In this document: positions 44,934 to 55,465 of the stretch, piece by piece
Numbering within the stretch: position 1 is the stretch's first letter
How the letters are laid out: every line of letters begins with the position of its first letter
Assembly: GCA_031002005.1 (NCBI GenBank)
Contig: CM061920.1
Location: forward strand, 47,470,610 to 47,534,609
DNA from: Vandiemenella viatica
Taxonomy: Eukaryota > Arthropoda > Insecta > Orthoptera > Morabidae
Direction: 5' to 3'
Length of the DNA: 64,000 bases
Position numbers and translations under genes: made by a program
The notes under the pieces: generated by a model
What the model was told of the DNA's origin: nothing
Databases searched by the model: none
Seen by the model: only the letters and a program-made list of their open reading frames with translations

Positions 44934-46141
44934 TCACAGACTATTGCTTAAATAAGTTAATAGAGTGTTAATTTTTTGTCAAATAATACCGTTTTTAGCA
45001 TCTATTTTTGATAAGTTTCCTTGTTTTTGCCACACCCTAATGCTAATTATGGATATACCCTTGGAAGGACATATGTTTGCACTTGTAATTTTTTTGTATG
45101 TTTGGACCTCATATTTCTCTATAGCTTTATATTTTTCGGTCGCCAGGACTTTTTCAGAACTTTTATCTTCAAACGTATTAATTTAATTTCTTCTATTTGA
45201 ATAACAACAAATTTTCATATGACTTCTTGTAATTTATTAAAGTAGCATTCAACAGATATGTATCCTTATATAAGGCCCTTTGCTCGCAGTAATGGTTTAT
45301 CATCAACTCAAACGTACACACCTATTACCTCACTCGCTCTCTGTTTGTTACTCGTTGTTTCCATGACTGCAAATTTCTCACAGAGTAACAGTAAGCCTTT
45401 TGTAATTCTCCCATGCTAAAAGCTATGTGGTTACTCTCAGTGTGTACACATCTCATCTCTTACCATATATCCATCTCTAATTGCAGTTAAGTTTTATACT
45501 GTGATTGTGTTTGGTTTTAAGTAGTTGTTGTGGCCTTCTGGCCATCGTCTACAGTGAGTGATAGATTTATTTCTCTAGCTTTCCTACTTTTCATAGCCTA
45601 AATGCAATTTCATCGACACTGTTTTTCAACAGTAACTACTTGTGTTCACACAATTATCAACATTACAGCTTGAGCTTCCATGGTTTCTTCTGGATGACAT
45701 AACAGATTCAACCCTCATGCTTTATCAGCAAGACTTAACATTTAAATTTACTATCAAGCTGGTATACTTGAGAAGTTTTGCTGGTTCTTAATATCTGTAT
45801 TTAAATCAATTAGCCAGTCACATGGACTATTAGCATAGGGCATCCAGCATCAAAAGAAGTTATTTTTTTAAAAAATTTGAAACAATTTTTTTTTTGATAT
45901 TTCACCATATTAATGGAAAAAATGGTAGCTTAACCATCGACAAAAAACATAATAATCTCACTTTTGTCTCACCCACTTGAACACAACATTTAAACACTTT
46001 CAAATATATTTTCAGGAATAAGAATGTTTATAATTTTAGATCTTTGAATGAATTCAGATAAATAGACAATAAATCTCATACATTGTGATTGGTGGTAGAT
46101 GTTCCTATGTAAGAAGGTTCCTGATGGTTGTTATAACTCAC
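44934..46141. other. Lipase intron near exon A
   Basis: AT-rich; no element recognised. Includes a TATATAAGG word near 45269 on the plus strand without other promoter support. Confidence 0.45.
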
Positions 46142-46339
46142 CAAACCAGTCATTGCCACAGCCTGCCTGCTTATAACCACCATTAGGGAAGAAGTCAGAA
46201 TGTCCAACATTATTAGACATGCCAAGGAGGGCTGTGTTGGTGTGAATCACTTGTACATATTCAGCATCCTCTATATCCAGCATTTCTTCCAATGGAATTG
46301 ATTCATCCTCCTCATATCCAGGACCTGCTGGATCCAATC
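46142..46339 (-). CDS. Lipase exon A (catalytic Asp exon)
   Basis: A 198 bp minus-strand exon of the same lipase as 32768-32918. The acceptor is TTCTGCACAG before 46339 and the donor a perfect G then GTGAGT after 46142. Entered in phase 1: GA completes a Gly codon, then LDPAGPGYEEDESIPLEE, in which the Asp of GLDPAGP is the catalytic acid. VQVIHTNTALLGMSNNVGHS, DFFPNGGYKQAGCGNDWF follow; these are the family's VIHT and (D/F)YPNGG blocks, the latter near the lid and with a conserved Cys. It leaves in phase 1 and joins exon B to give GCGNDWFGTCSHSRS, as in insect and vertebrate homologues. The exon with the nucleophile Ser (GHSLG) lies farther upstream and was not found in the window. Confidence 0.9.
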
Positions 46340-47622
46340 CTGTGCAGAATATTTCAGTGTTATTGACTTTAATTGACCTCTCCTCCAAAAAAAAAATGTT
46401 GCTTTCATCACAATATCAAAGCTAAATAATCCTGACAGTTCCATCATATTATAATTTCAATTCTGTCATGTACAAAAAAATAACTTACAAGAATTTTCCA
46501 CACACAGTTTCTACATTGCACATTCCACAAAATCAATAAATTATAGCCACATTGAAAGGAAAATAAAATGGCAAGCTTGAATAAGAAGTGAAATTATATA
46601 CACATGAAATAAAGGGAAAGGAAAAAACAGAACTATTATGAATATGTTTACTTTTCTGTAGAAGAATATTTTAATTAATTTAAACTATATAAAATTTCCT
46701 TTGTTTGATTAAATAGCATTTGTGGACAAATGGCCATAGGTTTCCTACACACACCTATAATCATTTAAAGATGCAATTACAAATTGTGTATAATTGTATA
46801 CTTTATAAACTTGTACAATGATGAATCCAATATACCAGTACATGCTAATGTATTATGTGCTAAATTAAATAAATAATAATAATAAAAAATCTTAGCAAGA
46901 TATTAGACTGCACATAGCAATCTACCATGTGCTTACAGTAACAAGTTTTTACATCAATAACAGCATTATTTAATTTAATTATTTGAAAACTATAAATTTA
47001 ACATAACTTGCTGACTTTTAATGTTCTTGATTGTTCCATATGAATTCATTTCATTAGCAATAACTAGAGCTATATGGTTTTGCTAATCTAAGATTGAATT
47101 GTAGTCTATTTTGTTAAGTGTTATCATTATTATTAATTGTGATGGAGTTAATGCATGGGTCAGCTACAGTTGCATTAAATGATATTTACTTTAAATTAAT
47201 TGTTTGTTGTAAACTCTAAGCTTCTTCCATTATAATTTTTCCATTTTCTGACTCCAAAAATATTTCTCCTTCCTGCTAGCTTATGGTAATTTCCCTCTCT
47301 TATCTTTCATATACTACTTCTGCTTCTAAGTTCATCATAATCAATGTCTTGTTGCTAGCAGGTGTTATAAACACTCATTAATCTTTTTAGACAGATTCAC
47401 CAATTGATAAAGTCATTCAAAAAACACTGCAATTGTTGGGTATACTGTATACCCTTCATCATCAGAAGAACATGGGATACATAGGGGGTGACATGAGTTT
47501 GCTTAATATTTCTGCCCATTCTCTTGCATATGAAGGGCATGCATCTAGCAATTGTAGTATTTATATACAGAATACCTACATAAATTTATGCATCAGCACT
47601 ATCCTACAGTCAGCTGTATGCT
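46340..47622. other. AT-rich intron or flanking DNA of the lipase gene
   Basis: No exon with a GHSLG-like motif or other coding region was recognised on either strand. Confidence 0.4.
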
Positions 47623-47871
47623 AAGCATTTGTTTCTATTTAATGCCTAATTTTTTTAAATTACCCAGCACTTACTCTAAATGAAGGTGATAGAACAGCAA
47701 TGAACATAAAAAGGACAAATTACACATAAAACAATATTTTGGTGTTGAAGCATTTGTTTCTATTTCATGCCTAATTTTTTAAAATTACCCAGCACTTACT
47801 CTAAATGAAGGTGATAGAACAGCAATGAACATAAAAAGGACAATTACACATAAAACAATATTCTGATGTTG
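47623..47871. repeat. 125 bp tandem duplication
   Basis: Units 47623-47747 and 47748-47871 both begin AAGCATTTGTTTCTATTT and end in ATATT(T/C)TGGTGTTG-like words, with very few differences. The near identity indicates a recent duplication of unique sequence. Confidence 0.85.
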
Positions 47872-48394
47872 AACCTTAATCTTGCAAATAGTTGAGAAAC
47901 ATGGAAAGATATGAAATCACACCAACAAATGCCATGTGAATTTCTTCCACATCAGTTCATGAGGTAATCAACAACTGGATCACATTGGATTTACCTGTCA
48001 TGTTAGTGAGCTGATCACAAGATATATTTTTGGAGTCACAAGATATAATGGTTTATATGCATTCATCATTTCTTATCTAGGTACTCATTTTATATATATT
48101 AGCTGTGCCAACACCATTGAGTGCTGAGATTTGTGTTGTTAATTAATACAATTAAAGAAATATTGGCTGGTGCAATGTAGTAAGGTTACTGAGTATTGTT
48201 TTTAAACTAGATAAAATGGAATTTGATGATATAAATGCAAGTCCCCAAAATGCTAAAATAAAGTAAAATATGAAGAGTCAAGGGAAAATAAATGTGTAAA
48301 TTACGATTTTTAATATGTAAAGGAATGTTACAGTTGAGGATGAAACACTAAATTGTATAACATCATATATTATTTCTATAAGTACTTTTTTTTG

Positions 48395-48960
48395 CATAAG
48401 CCACTATCTCCCTTCATACAGAACTGAAATAGATAAATAAGGTATAATTTTAAAGCTTGAGGTATCCGCTTTTGTGACATATTTTAAGAAACAAATTTTT
48501 CCAAATTCGACCCTTAGAGGGCAAAGAATGTTAATATCTCCAAAATTCGTTTTATGTTTCTCAAGCCATTTATCTCCCTGTATACATAAACAAAATCGAT
48601 AAATGTAATAGGATTATGAAGAATAATGTCTCCACTTTGGTGACATTATATATTAAGAAAGAAATATTTTGGAATCCAACCCTCAAAGGGAAAAAGTATC
48701 AATGGTTCTACAACATGTTTTTGTGTCATGAGCCATTTATCTACTTTAATATCTAACTGAAATAGATAAATAGGGTATCATTCTAAAGATTAAGGTCTCT
48801 GCTGTGGTCACATAATATTTAAGAAAGAAATTTTTCTGAATTTAACCCTTACGTGGCAAAAATATCCGTATTTCTAAAATAAATTTTCTTCTTTTGTGTA
48901 TCATTTATCTCCCTGAATACCTAACCAAATCGATAAATAAAGTAGCATTATGAAGAGCAA
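48395..48960. repeat. Diverged 165-168 bp tandem repeat
   Basis: The word CCATTTATCTCCCTG or its variants recurs at 48401, 48566, 48733 and 48901, each followed by about 20 bases and then AATAGATAAAT or AATCGATAAAT. Unit length is near 167 bp, about 3.5 units, with low identity between units. It may be the edge of an old satellite. Confidence 0.6.
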
Positions 48961-49109
48961 TGTTGCTCAACGTCCGTCAGCTATTAATTCAAACAACAGT
49001 CATGTACGGTACATACATGCCAATATAAAAGTCTTCAACACTAGTGACCTACCACACTTGAATACAAAAAAGAAATGGAGCATTCATCCCTCCCCGAAAC
49101 ACTCTACTA

Positions 49110-49193
49110 GGACAAAGACATCGAAGCTGCCTTGATCCAAGAATTTATAATAAATTACCTGCAGATGTGATCAATAAACAAAGCATACCATGA
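49110..49193 (+). pseudogene. C-terminal tail of a retroelement RT
   Basis: The plus strand reads GQRHRSCLDPRIYNKLPADV followed by INKQSIP and a stop. The IYNKLPADV pattern is common at the C-terminal end of RTs of non-LTR elements, just after the thumb. It is a short fragment without its upstream part. It is not the CR1-group family described elsewhere in the window. Confidence 0.5.
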
Positions 49194-49270
49194 AGAAATA
49201 TATATCCACTTTTAGAGAACTATGAATTATTAAATGAATTAATAAATTTTCATCACTTGGTATAAACAAT

Positions 49271-49286
49271 ATGTATATATATATAG
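49271..49286 (+). repeat. Left 16 bp flanking repeat of the Penelope-like pair
   Basis: ATGTATATATATATAG, identical to 52643-52658. It is AT-rich, so chance identity is not excluded, but it lies exactly at both ends. Confidence 0.65.
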
Positions 49287-49419
49287 ATTGTTAGGAAACA
49301 AAGGTGCTAAAAGCGGATATATTGAACATTGGATAGGATAAAAAACCACCGCTTACCAAAGAAGGGGATTCCAGTGGCGTTGGTACACGAAAAAAACACG
49401 AACACACAAAAAATAAAAT

Positions 49420-49442
49420 TTTCGAGCATGGCTCTTCCTCAG
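49420..49442 (-). ncRNA. Hammerhead-like ribozyme core in minus Penelope copy
   Basis: The minus strand reads CTGAGGA, A, stem GAGC with loop CAT and GCTC, then GAAA. This is the conserved core order of hammerhead ribozymes, known from the terminal repeats of Penelope-like elements. One extra base (A) lies between CTGAGGA and the stem. Stems I and III could not be confirmed by eye, so activity is uncertain. Confidence 0.45.
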
Positions 49443-49794
49443 TAGAAGTGAGATGGCTGCACGCAAGCGCTGCCAGCAGCCAACTGCGTGAGCCACAATT
49501 TTGGTGGCTAATGGTGGGGGAAATACATCATGGCAGGAAGTGAGGGGGTAGAGGAGTACAGGCTGGAAAATGGAGATGAATGGCAAGTATAAAGCAAAAC
49601 TGTACAAGGTCCTGACGCGGAAGGGTAGTATACCTCAGTTAATCAAGTAATAGACATAAATGGGGGGGGGGGGGAATTAAATTTTTTTAGTTGAAACTAA
49701 AACTAAAATACAATCTATAAAGATAGGCTCTGGTGAGCGGTGGTTCTGTGAGGGAAGGTGGAAGTGAGGGGGATGGGTGGGAGGAAAATTAGTG

Positions 49795-50340
49795 CTATCT
49801 TAAATTTAGACCTGGAGATTGTCTGGTCCCCAGTTGGTACTGATAGGCCAGTTCCCACCTTCTAAGTTCTGAAATACTGCTTTTATCTGGGAGGACTCTG
49901 ATGACGCGGACCGAGAAACAGGTATTAAAATCGTTGGTGCCATTTATAGTGGCATGATGAGATACAGGGTGGTCAGGGTTCTTGGTATGTTTTGATTGTC
50001 GGGGTCCATTCATTCTGATGGCTAGTGGATTGGTTGTGAGTCCGATGTAGGAGGCTGGGCAATGGTTACAAGTGAGTTGGTATATGAGGTGGGAGGATGT
50101 ACAAGTGGCAAATCCTGTGATGGGAAAGCTTTCCCCAGTTACGGGGTTGGTAAAGGTGGTGGAAGGCGGGTGCATGCTGCATAATTTGCAACGGGATCTG
50201 TTGCAAGGAAATGAACCTTGAGGCTGTCTTGCAGGCTGGGGGACCCCGTGCTTATGGACCAAGAGTTGGTTGAGGTTTGGAGGTCTGCTGAAGCAGGCTC
50301 TGGGTGGGTGAGGGAGGATTTTAGGAAGGAGGTTTCTCAT
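49795..50340 (-). pseudogene. GIY-YIG endonuclease domain, minus Penelope copy
   Basis: The 181-codon frame (MRNLLPKILPHPP to PGLNLR) carries the GIY-YIG nuclease that Penelope-like elements use to cut target DNA. Motifs: HLIYQLTCNHCPASYIGLTT gives the IY...YIG core with flanking Cys (a CHC-type zinc arrangement), IRMNG has the conserved Arg, and the following residue is Pro (MNGPRQ) where the plus copy has His (MNGHRQ), a position near the catalytic site. It is separated from the upstream RT frame by a frameshift shared with the plus copy. Confidence 0.85.
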
Positions 50341-50341
50341 C

Positions 50342-51106
50342 TCAGGGCAGGCTCGAAGGAAGTCTCAATACTCGGTTAACGGATTCCAAGCCTGGGAAGT
50401 AACGGGTGATCAAAACAGGGCTATGGTGGGTTTTAGAGGATTGTGGATTGTTGATAGGTTGTGATATGGCACGAGAAACCTGTTTGTGAACTAAAATTGG
50501 TGGGTAATTGCAGGAAATCAGGGCTTCAGAGATATTGCTGGCATATTGTTGAAGGGCTTGTTGATTGGAACAAATGTGACTGCCTCGAATGCCTAGGCTA
50601 TAGGGGAGGGAACGTTTGATGTGATGAGGGTGGCAGCTGTCATAATGAAGGTGCTGTTGTAGGTTGGTGGGTTTTGATATGGACAGCTGTGTGTATATAG
50701 CCATTTGTGAGGGAAAGGTCGAGATCCAGGAAAGTGGCCTGTGTATGGGAGTAAGTCCATGTAAATTTCAAGGAGCTGACAAAGTTTATTGAAGAAACTG
50801 AGTAGGTTGTCTTCTCCGAGGGTCCAGATTATGAAAATATAATCAATGAATCTGACCCACAAGAGGGGTTTCAGATGGGCTGAAGTTATGAATGATTCTT
50901 CTAGGCGGCCTAGAAAGAGGTTAGCGTATGAGGGAGCCATACGAGTGCCCATGGCAGTGCCACTCACTTGGTGACAGATTTTCCCCTCAAATGAGAAAAA
51001 GTTGTTGTTTAGAATTAGTTCCGCCAAGGTGAACAGGAAAGATCTGGTGGGGAGGCTATTGGGCGGAGGCTCGTCAAGAAAATGTTCCAAGGCACTGAGC
51101 CCATGG
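50342..51106 (-). pseudogene. Reverse transcriptase, minus Penelope copy
   Basis: RT part begins at the junction and shows LSALEHFLDEPPPNSLPTRS, then FSFEGKICHQVSGTAMGTRM with APSYANLFL, the Penelope RT block. Motif C reads WVRFIDYIFIIW, where the second Asp of the catalytic pair is Tyr, so this copy could not polymerise. A frameshift near 50780 is shared with the plus copy. The following frame 50704-50342 has SKPTNLQQHLHYDSCHPHH and SLGIRGSHICSN, typical thumb and post-RT parts. A stop/shift at 50341 separates it from the nuclease frame. Confidence 0.85.
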
Positions 51107-51627
51107 CAATGGGTCAGATTCATTGATGATATTTTCATAATCTGGACCCACGGAGAAGACAACCTACTCAGTTTCTTCAATAAACTTTGTCAGCTCCTTG
51201 AAATTTACATGGACTTACTCCCATACACAGGCCACTTTCCTGGATCTCAACCTTTCCCTCACAAATGGCTATATACACACAGCTGTCCATATCAAACCCA
51301 CCAACCTACAACAGTACCTTCATTATGACAGCTGCCACCCTCATCACATCAAACGTTCCCTCCCCTATAGCCTAGGGATTCGAGGCAGTCACATTTGTTC
51401 CAATCAATAAGCCCTTCAACAATATGCCAGCAATATCTCTGAAGCCCTGATTTCCCACAATTACCCACCAATTTTAGTTCACAAACAGGTTTCTCGTGCC
51501 ATATCACAACCTATCAACAATCCACAATCCTCTAAAACCCACCATAGCCCTGTTTTGATCACCCGTTACTTCCCAGGCTTGGAATCCGTTAACCGAGTAT
51601 TGAGACTTCCTTCGAGCCTGCCCTGAG
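51107..51627 (+). pseudogene. Reverse transcriptase tail, plus Penelope copy
   Basis: Starts right at motif C: WVRFIDDIFIIWTHGEDN, with the catalytic Asp pair intact, but all earlier RT blocks are absent because the inversion joint removed them. The same frameshift as in the minus copy follows, then the TNLQQYLHYDSCHPHH and SLGIRGSHICSN parts. A TAA stop right after SNQ at about 51408-51410 is unique to this copy; the minus copy has CAA there. Confidence 0.8.
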
Positions 51628-52173
51628 ATGAGAAACCTCCTTCCTAAAATCCTCCCTCACCCACCCAGAGCCTGCTTCAGCAGACCTCCAAACCTCAACC
51701 AACTCTTGGTCCATAAGCACGGGGTCCCCCAGCCTGCAAGACAGCCTCAAGGTTCATTTCCTTGCAACAGATCCCGTTGCAAATTATGCAGCATGCACCC
51801 GCCTTCCACCACCTTTACCAACCCCGTAACTGGGGAAAGCTTTCCCATCACAGGATTTGCCACTTGTACATCCTCCCACCTCATATACCAACTCACTTGT
51901 AACCATTGCCCAGCCTCCTACATCGGACTCACAACCAATCCACTAGCTATCAGAATGAATGGACACCGACAATCAAAACATACCAAGAACCCTGACCACC
52001 CTGTATCTCATCATGCCACTATAAATGGCACCAACGATTTTAATACCTGTTTCTCGGTCCGCGCCATCAGAGTCCTCCCAGATAAAAGCAGTATTTCAGA
52101 ACTTAGAAGGTGGGAACTGGCCTATCAGTACCAACTGGGGACCAGACAATCTCCAGGTCTAAATTTAAGATAG
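51628..52173 (+). pseudogene. GIY-YIG endonuclease domain, plus Penelope copy
   Basis: A 181-codon frame nearly identical to the minus copy at 49795-50340 with the same HLIYQLTCNHCPASYIGLTT core and an intact MNGHRQ. It is preceded by the same stop/shift, so it has no way to be joined to the RT in a protein. It is the better kept of the two nuclease copies. Confidence 0.85.
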
Positions 52174-52529
52174 CACTAATTTTCCTCCCACCCATCCCCC
52201 TCACTTCCACCTTCCCTCACAGAACCACTGCTCACCAGAGCCTATCTTTATAGATTGTATTTTAGTTTTAGTTTCAACTAAAAAAATTTAATTCCCCCCC
52301 CCCCCCATTTGTGTCCATTACTTGATTAACTGAGGTATACTACCCTTCCGCGTCAGGACCTTGTACAGTTTTGCTTTATACTTGCCATTCATCTCCGTTT
52401 TCCAGCCTGTACTCCTCTACACCCTTCCTCACTTCCTGCCATGATGTATTTCCCCCACCATTAGCCACCGAAATTGTGGCTCACGCAGTTGGCTGCTGGC
52501 AGCGCTTGCGTGCAGCCATCTCACTTCTA

Positions 52530-52552
52530 CTGAGGAAGAGTCATGCTCAAAA
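52530..52552 (+). ncRNA. Degenerate hammerhead-like core in plus Penelope copy
   Basis: CTGAGGA, A, GAGT, loop, GCTC, then AAAA: the G of GAAA has changed to A and the hairpin has one G-T pair. It is the counterpart of 49420-49442 with the core damaged. Confidence 0.45.
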
Positions 52553-52642
52553 ATTTTATTCTTTGTGTGTTCGTGTTTTTTTCGTGTACCAACGCCGCTG
52601 GAATCCCCTTCTTTGATAAGCGGTGGTTATTTATCCTATCCA

Positions 52643-52658
52643 ATGTATATATATATAG
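52643..52658 (+). repeat. Right 16 bp flanking repeat of the Penelope-like pair
   Basis: ATGTATATATATATAG, identical to 49271-49286. Confidence 0.65.
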
Positions 52659-53784
52659 GTCTTAAATATTACTTTACCACTAAGAATTTTTAAAATGTCC
52701 ATGTACATGGATCAAATCTTTATAACAATTGTACCACTTGTGTCTTTATGTTCCTAATATACTCTGTTGATTATTGTTTATACACCATCAAGTAGGCCTA
52801 TAGATTGTCCAATAGATCTTAAGTCACTGTAAATCTCCATAATGTAAAAATCAATAGTTACAACTTGAAGCCCACAAACAAGTTTTACCTTACGTGGGAT
52901 TCACAATATAGCCTTGTAATATTCAATACCACATTAAAATTGTATAACTGTTATTTGTGAATAAAAAAATGGAAAAAATAACAAAATTTTTGGTAATTTG
53001 ACTCTTGAAGGACAAAAGTAATAAATACGAAAGTCACATGAATGAGATACTTCACAGCTATGCTGCTAGATAGCAGCAGCACTTATCCCAGATTTGTTAA
53101 TAACTACTTCACTGGTGTCAACAAGAATTGAGGGCATTACCAATAAATATTATCAACACATATCACAGATGTTTCAATAAACTGTGTGTTTCTTGTAGAA
53201 TAACTAGCTTATCGGATATTTTTTGTTACAGAAAAATTTCTGTTTTTCTATACAGTACCTAGGAAAACATTTTATTCGTGAAATTTTCTCATGGACTACG
53301 ATCACAGCAACATATGTCACAGATATATAGATATTCTGCGTGTATTTTCTTCAGGTTAGTTGTTATCTGATATGGTCAATGACAGTTTTTCATCCATATG
53401 ATTTACATGCTCAAAAGGTATTCCTAATTGTTTTGTAATATGTTGTAAGTATTTTGTTACATACCTATAAATAAAAGAAACAATTGCTACAAATGAGGTG
53501 GCTCTTATTTCATCCTATACATATTCCAAACCTTACTGGTCCCTATTTTTCCAAAATGTTTGCACTGGTCATCTAGTTCAAAAATAAAAGATTTTAATAT
53601 GAAAGCATGGTTATAAATATAAACTGGACAATATAAGGAACAATAATATGATAGCAGTTTAGTGGGTTTCAAACATTTTAATGGTGAAAAGATATGATTG
53701 ACAGATTAAGACAATATGACTCTGCCAAAAATTCAAAATATACAGTTATGGAATAGTAGATATAGAAAGGAAGTCACATATAAC
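52659..53784. other. AT-rich DNA, nothing recognised
   Basis: No coding or repeat structure is seen. Confidence 0.4.
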
Positions 53785-53869
53785 AGATTGTTAGTATACA
53801 GGGGAAACAGGCAGTATATCTGTGCCTGGATAGTCATGTGACCAACTTGACCTCTGCAAATTTTAGGTT

Positions 53870-55220
53870 AAAATTCTTTCAATGTTTTGGGTAATTAATC
53901 ATCATTTCTCTTAATTACTTACCGGTATTCAAATCCCTGACACCCTTACCCAAAAAAGAGAATCTTTCTACACTTCTGTGCCTGAAATCAATGGCCAGCT
54001 TGTGGTCAAGATCATCATTTCCCTTCCATGCATTACTTTTAATTCTTATATCTATATCTTTCCATGCCTAATCACCAATATACGACTTGTACACACCTGT
54101 CACCCTCTTCGCCTTTCTACTGTCTTCCATTGAATCCAATTCCAGCTCTTTAATCATATCTGTTACTGATTGCATACTGCGATAATTTCCACACACAAAT
54201 CTAGTAGGGCTTTTCTGCACCCTCTCTAACTCCTGAATTTGATACCCAAAAAAATGGGTCCCATATTACACTACCATGTTCAAGCGATGGTTTGACCCAA
54301 GTTTTGTAACCCAATTCCTTTACTTCTCTTGTACATCCCCTCATCACTCTCTCAAACAAGTACAGAATTTTGAAACTATTTCCTACTACCTGACCAATGT
54401 GTCCTGCCCAGTAAAGCTTTTTATCAAATGTAATGCCAAGATATTTACATTTCAAGTTTTCAACAAGCAATTCTATCCCCACATTATAATCATAATCAAC
54501 CATTAGATTTTTATTTGTGTATCTAATAAGCTGACTCTTCTTTGCATTTATTTTCATCCCATATTTACCATCCCAACTAGATATCCTGTCCAGATCACCC
54601 CTGCAGCTGTTTACAGTCCTCTAACATTTTGATCTTTTTATACAGCATTATTTCATCCCCAAAAAATCTAATTTCTGTTAGTAAACAATCAACAAAATTA
54701 TTCATTAGAATAATGATAAACAATAGTACCAATAATCTTCCCTGTGGCACTCCCATTTTTACTTCCACTACTTTTGATACTGCATTTCCTACACTAACTT
54801 TCTGTTTACCAGCTATTAAAATTCTTCGAAGCAGTAAATCACTTTCTAATCAACTCCAATTGTTTTTACCTTAATTAATACTATATTATGGCTCACTCTG
54901 ACAAATGCCTTTGAAAGATCTAGTGCTACACTATCAATTTGCCCTCTCTCGTCCATTTAATCTGAAATATCTTGCATATATCCCACCAACTGAGATTTGC
55001 ATGAATATCCTTGTCCAAAGCCATGTTGCCTACTTGAAAACCACTCTCATTCAACTATCTCGGCATTAATTTACTTACCACTGATGTCAAACTGATCGGC
55101 CTGTAATTTCCGACTCTATTTCTCACTCCTCTTCTATGTACCAGCACTACTATCACACTTTTACAGTCCTTTGTTAAGCAGCAAGTATCCAGACTCAATT
55201 TAAATAATATTTCAAGATAA
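53870..55220 (-). pseudogene. CR1-group reverse transcriptase, copy 2
   Basis: From the N terminus (near 55220) the minus strand has a PISLTSV-like block, the motif A region, VPQGSVLG-like and a broken FADD-like region near 54640, then MKINAKKSQLIRYTNKN, KCKYLGITFDKKLYWAGHI, VKELGYKT, SVIWDPF and the tail with KGVRDL. Frameshifts at about 54250 (an A run) and 54640 break it. The domain reverse-transcribes the element RNA at the nicked target. Confidence 0.75.
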
Positions 55221-55465
55221 TGTACAATGTCTCATCCACCTATCTTTAAGATATCTATAGTATTATTATCTACACGAGCCCCTTTTTGTTGTTTCAGCTT
55301 TCTTATTTCCTTCATGATATCCGCAGGTTGAATTTTAAATTTTTTGGTGTGTTCATTTCTAAGGTTGTTCTCCGAGTTAGATCCTCCTGTTTCTGATTCA
55401 TTGTCCCTAATGCTCTCACTAAACCAGTTACTTAAAATCTCGGCCTTTTTAAAATCTACAGTAAC

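Larger units (their letters stand above)
49287..52642. mobile_element. Inverted pair of Penelope-like elements
   Basis: Two copies of one Penelope-like element are fused at their 5' ends at about 51106/51107, forming a near-palindrome with both 3' ends outward: a minus copy (51106 to 49287) and a plus copy (51107 to 52642). The pair is flanked by a perfect 16 bp direct repeat, ATGTATATATATATAG, at 49271-49286 and 52643-52658. So the pair probably inserted or was resolved as one unit. Both carry the same RT and GIY-YIG parts and the same two frameshifts, so they descend from one already broken copy. Inverted Penelope pairs are known from other species; the exact structure here is specific. Confidence 0.85.

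Noticed and set aside
45265..45310. TATATAAGG near 45269 as a promoter
   Set aside because: No initiator, coding start or other support follows; it lies in the lipase intron in AT-rich DNA.
32768..46339. Lipase exons as parts of a processed pseudogene
   Set aside because: Both are bounded by good splice sites with matching phase and intact frames, and lie 13 kb apart, which a retrocopy would not show.
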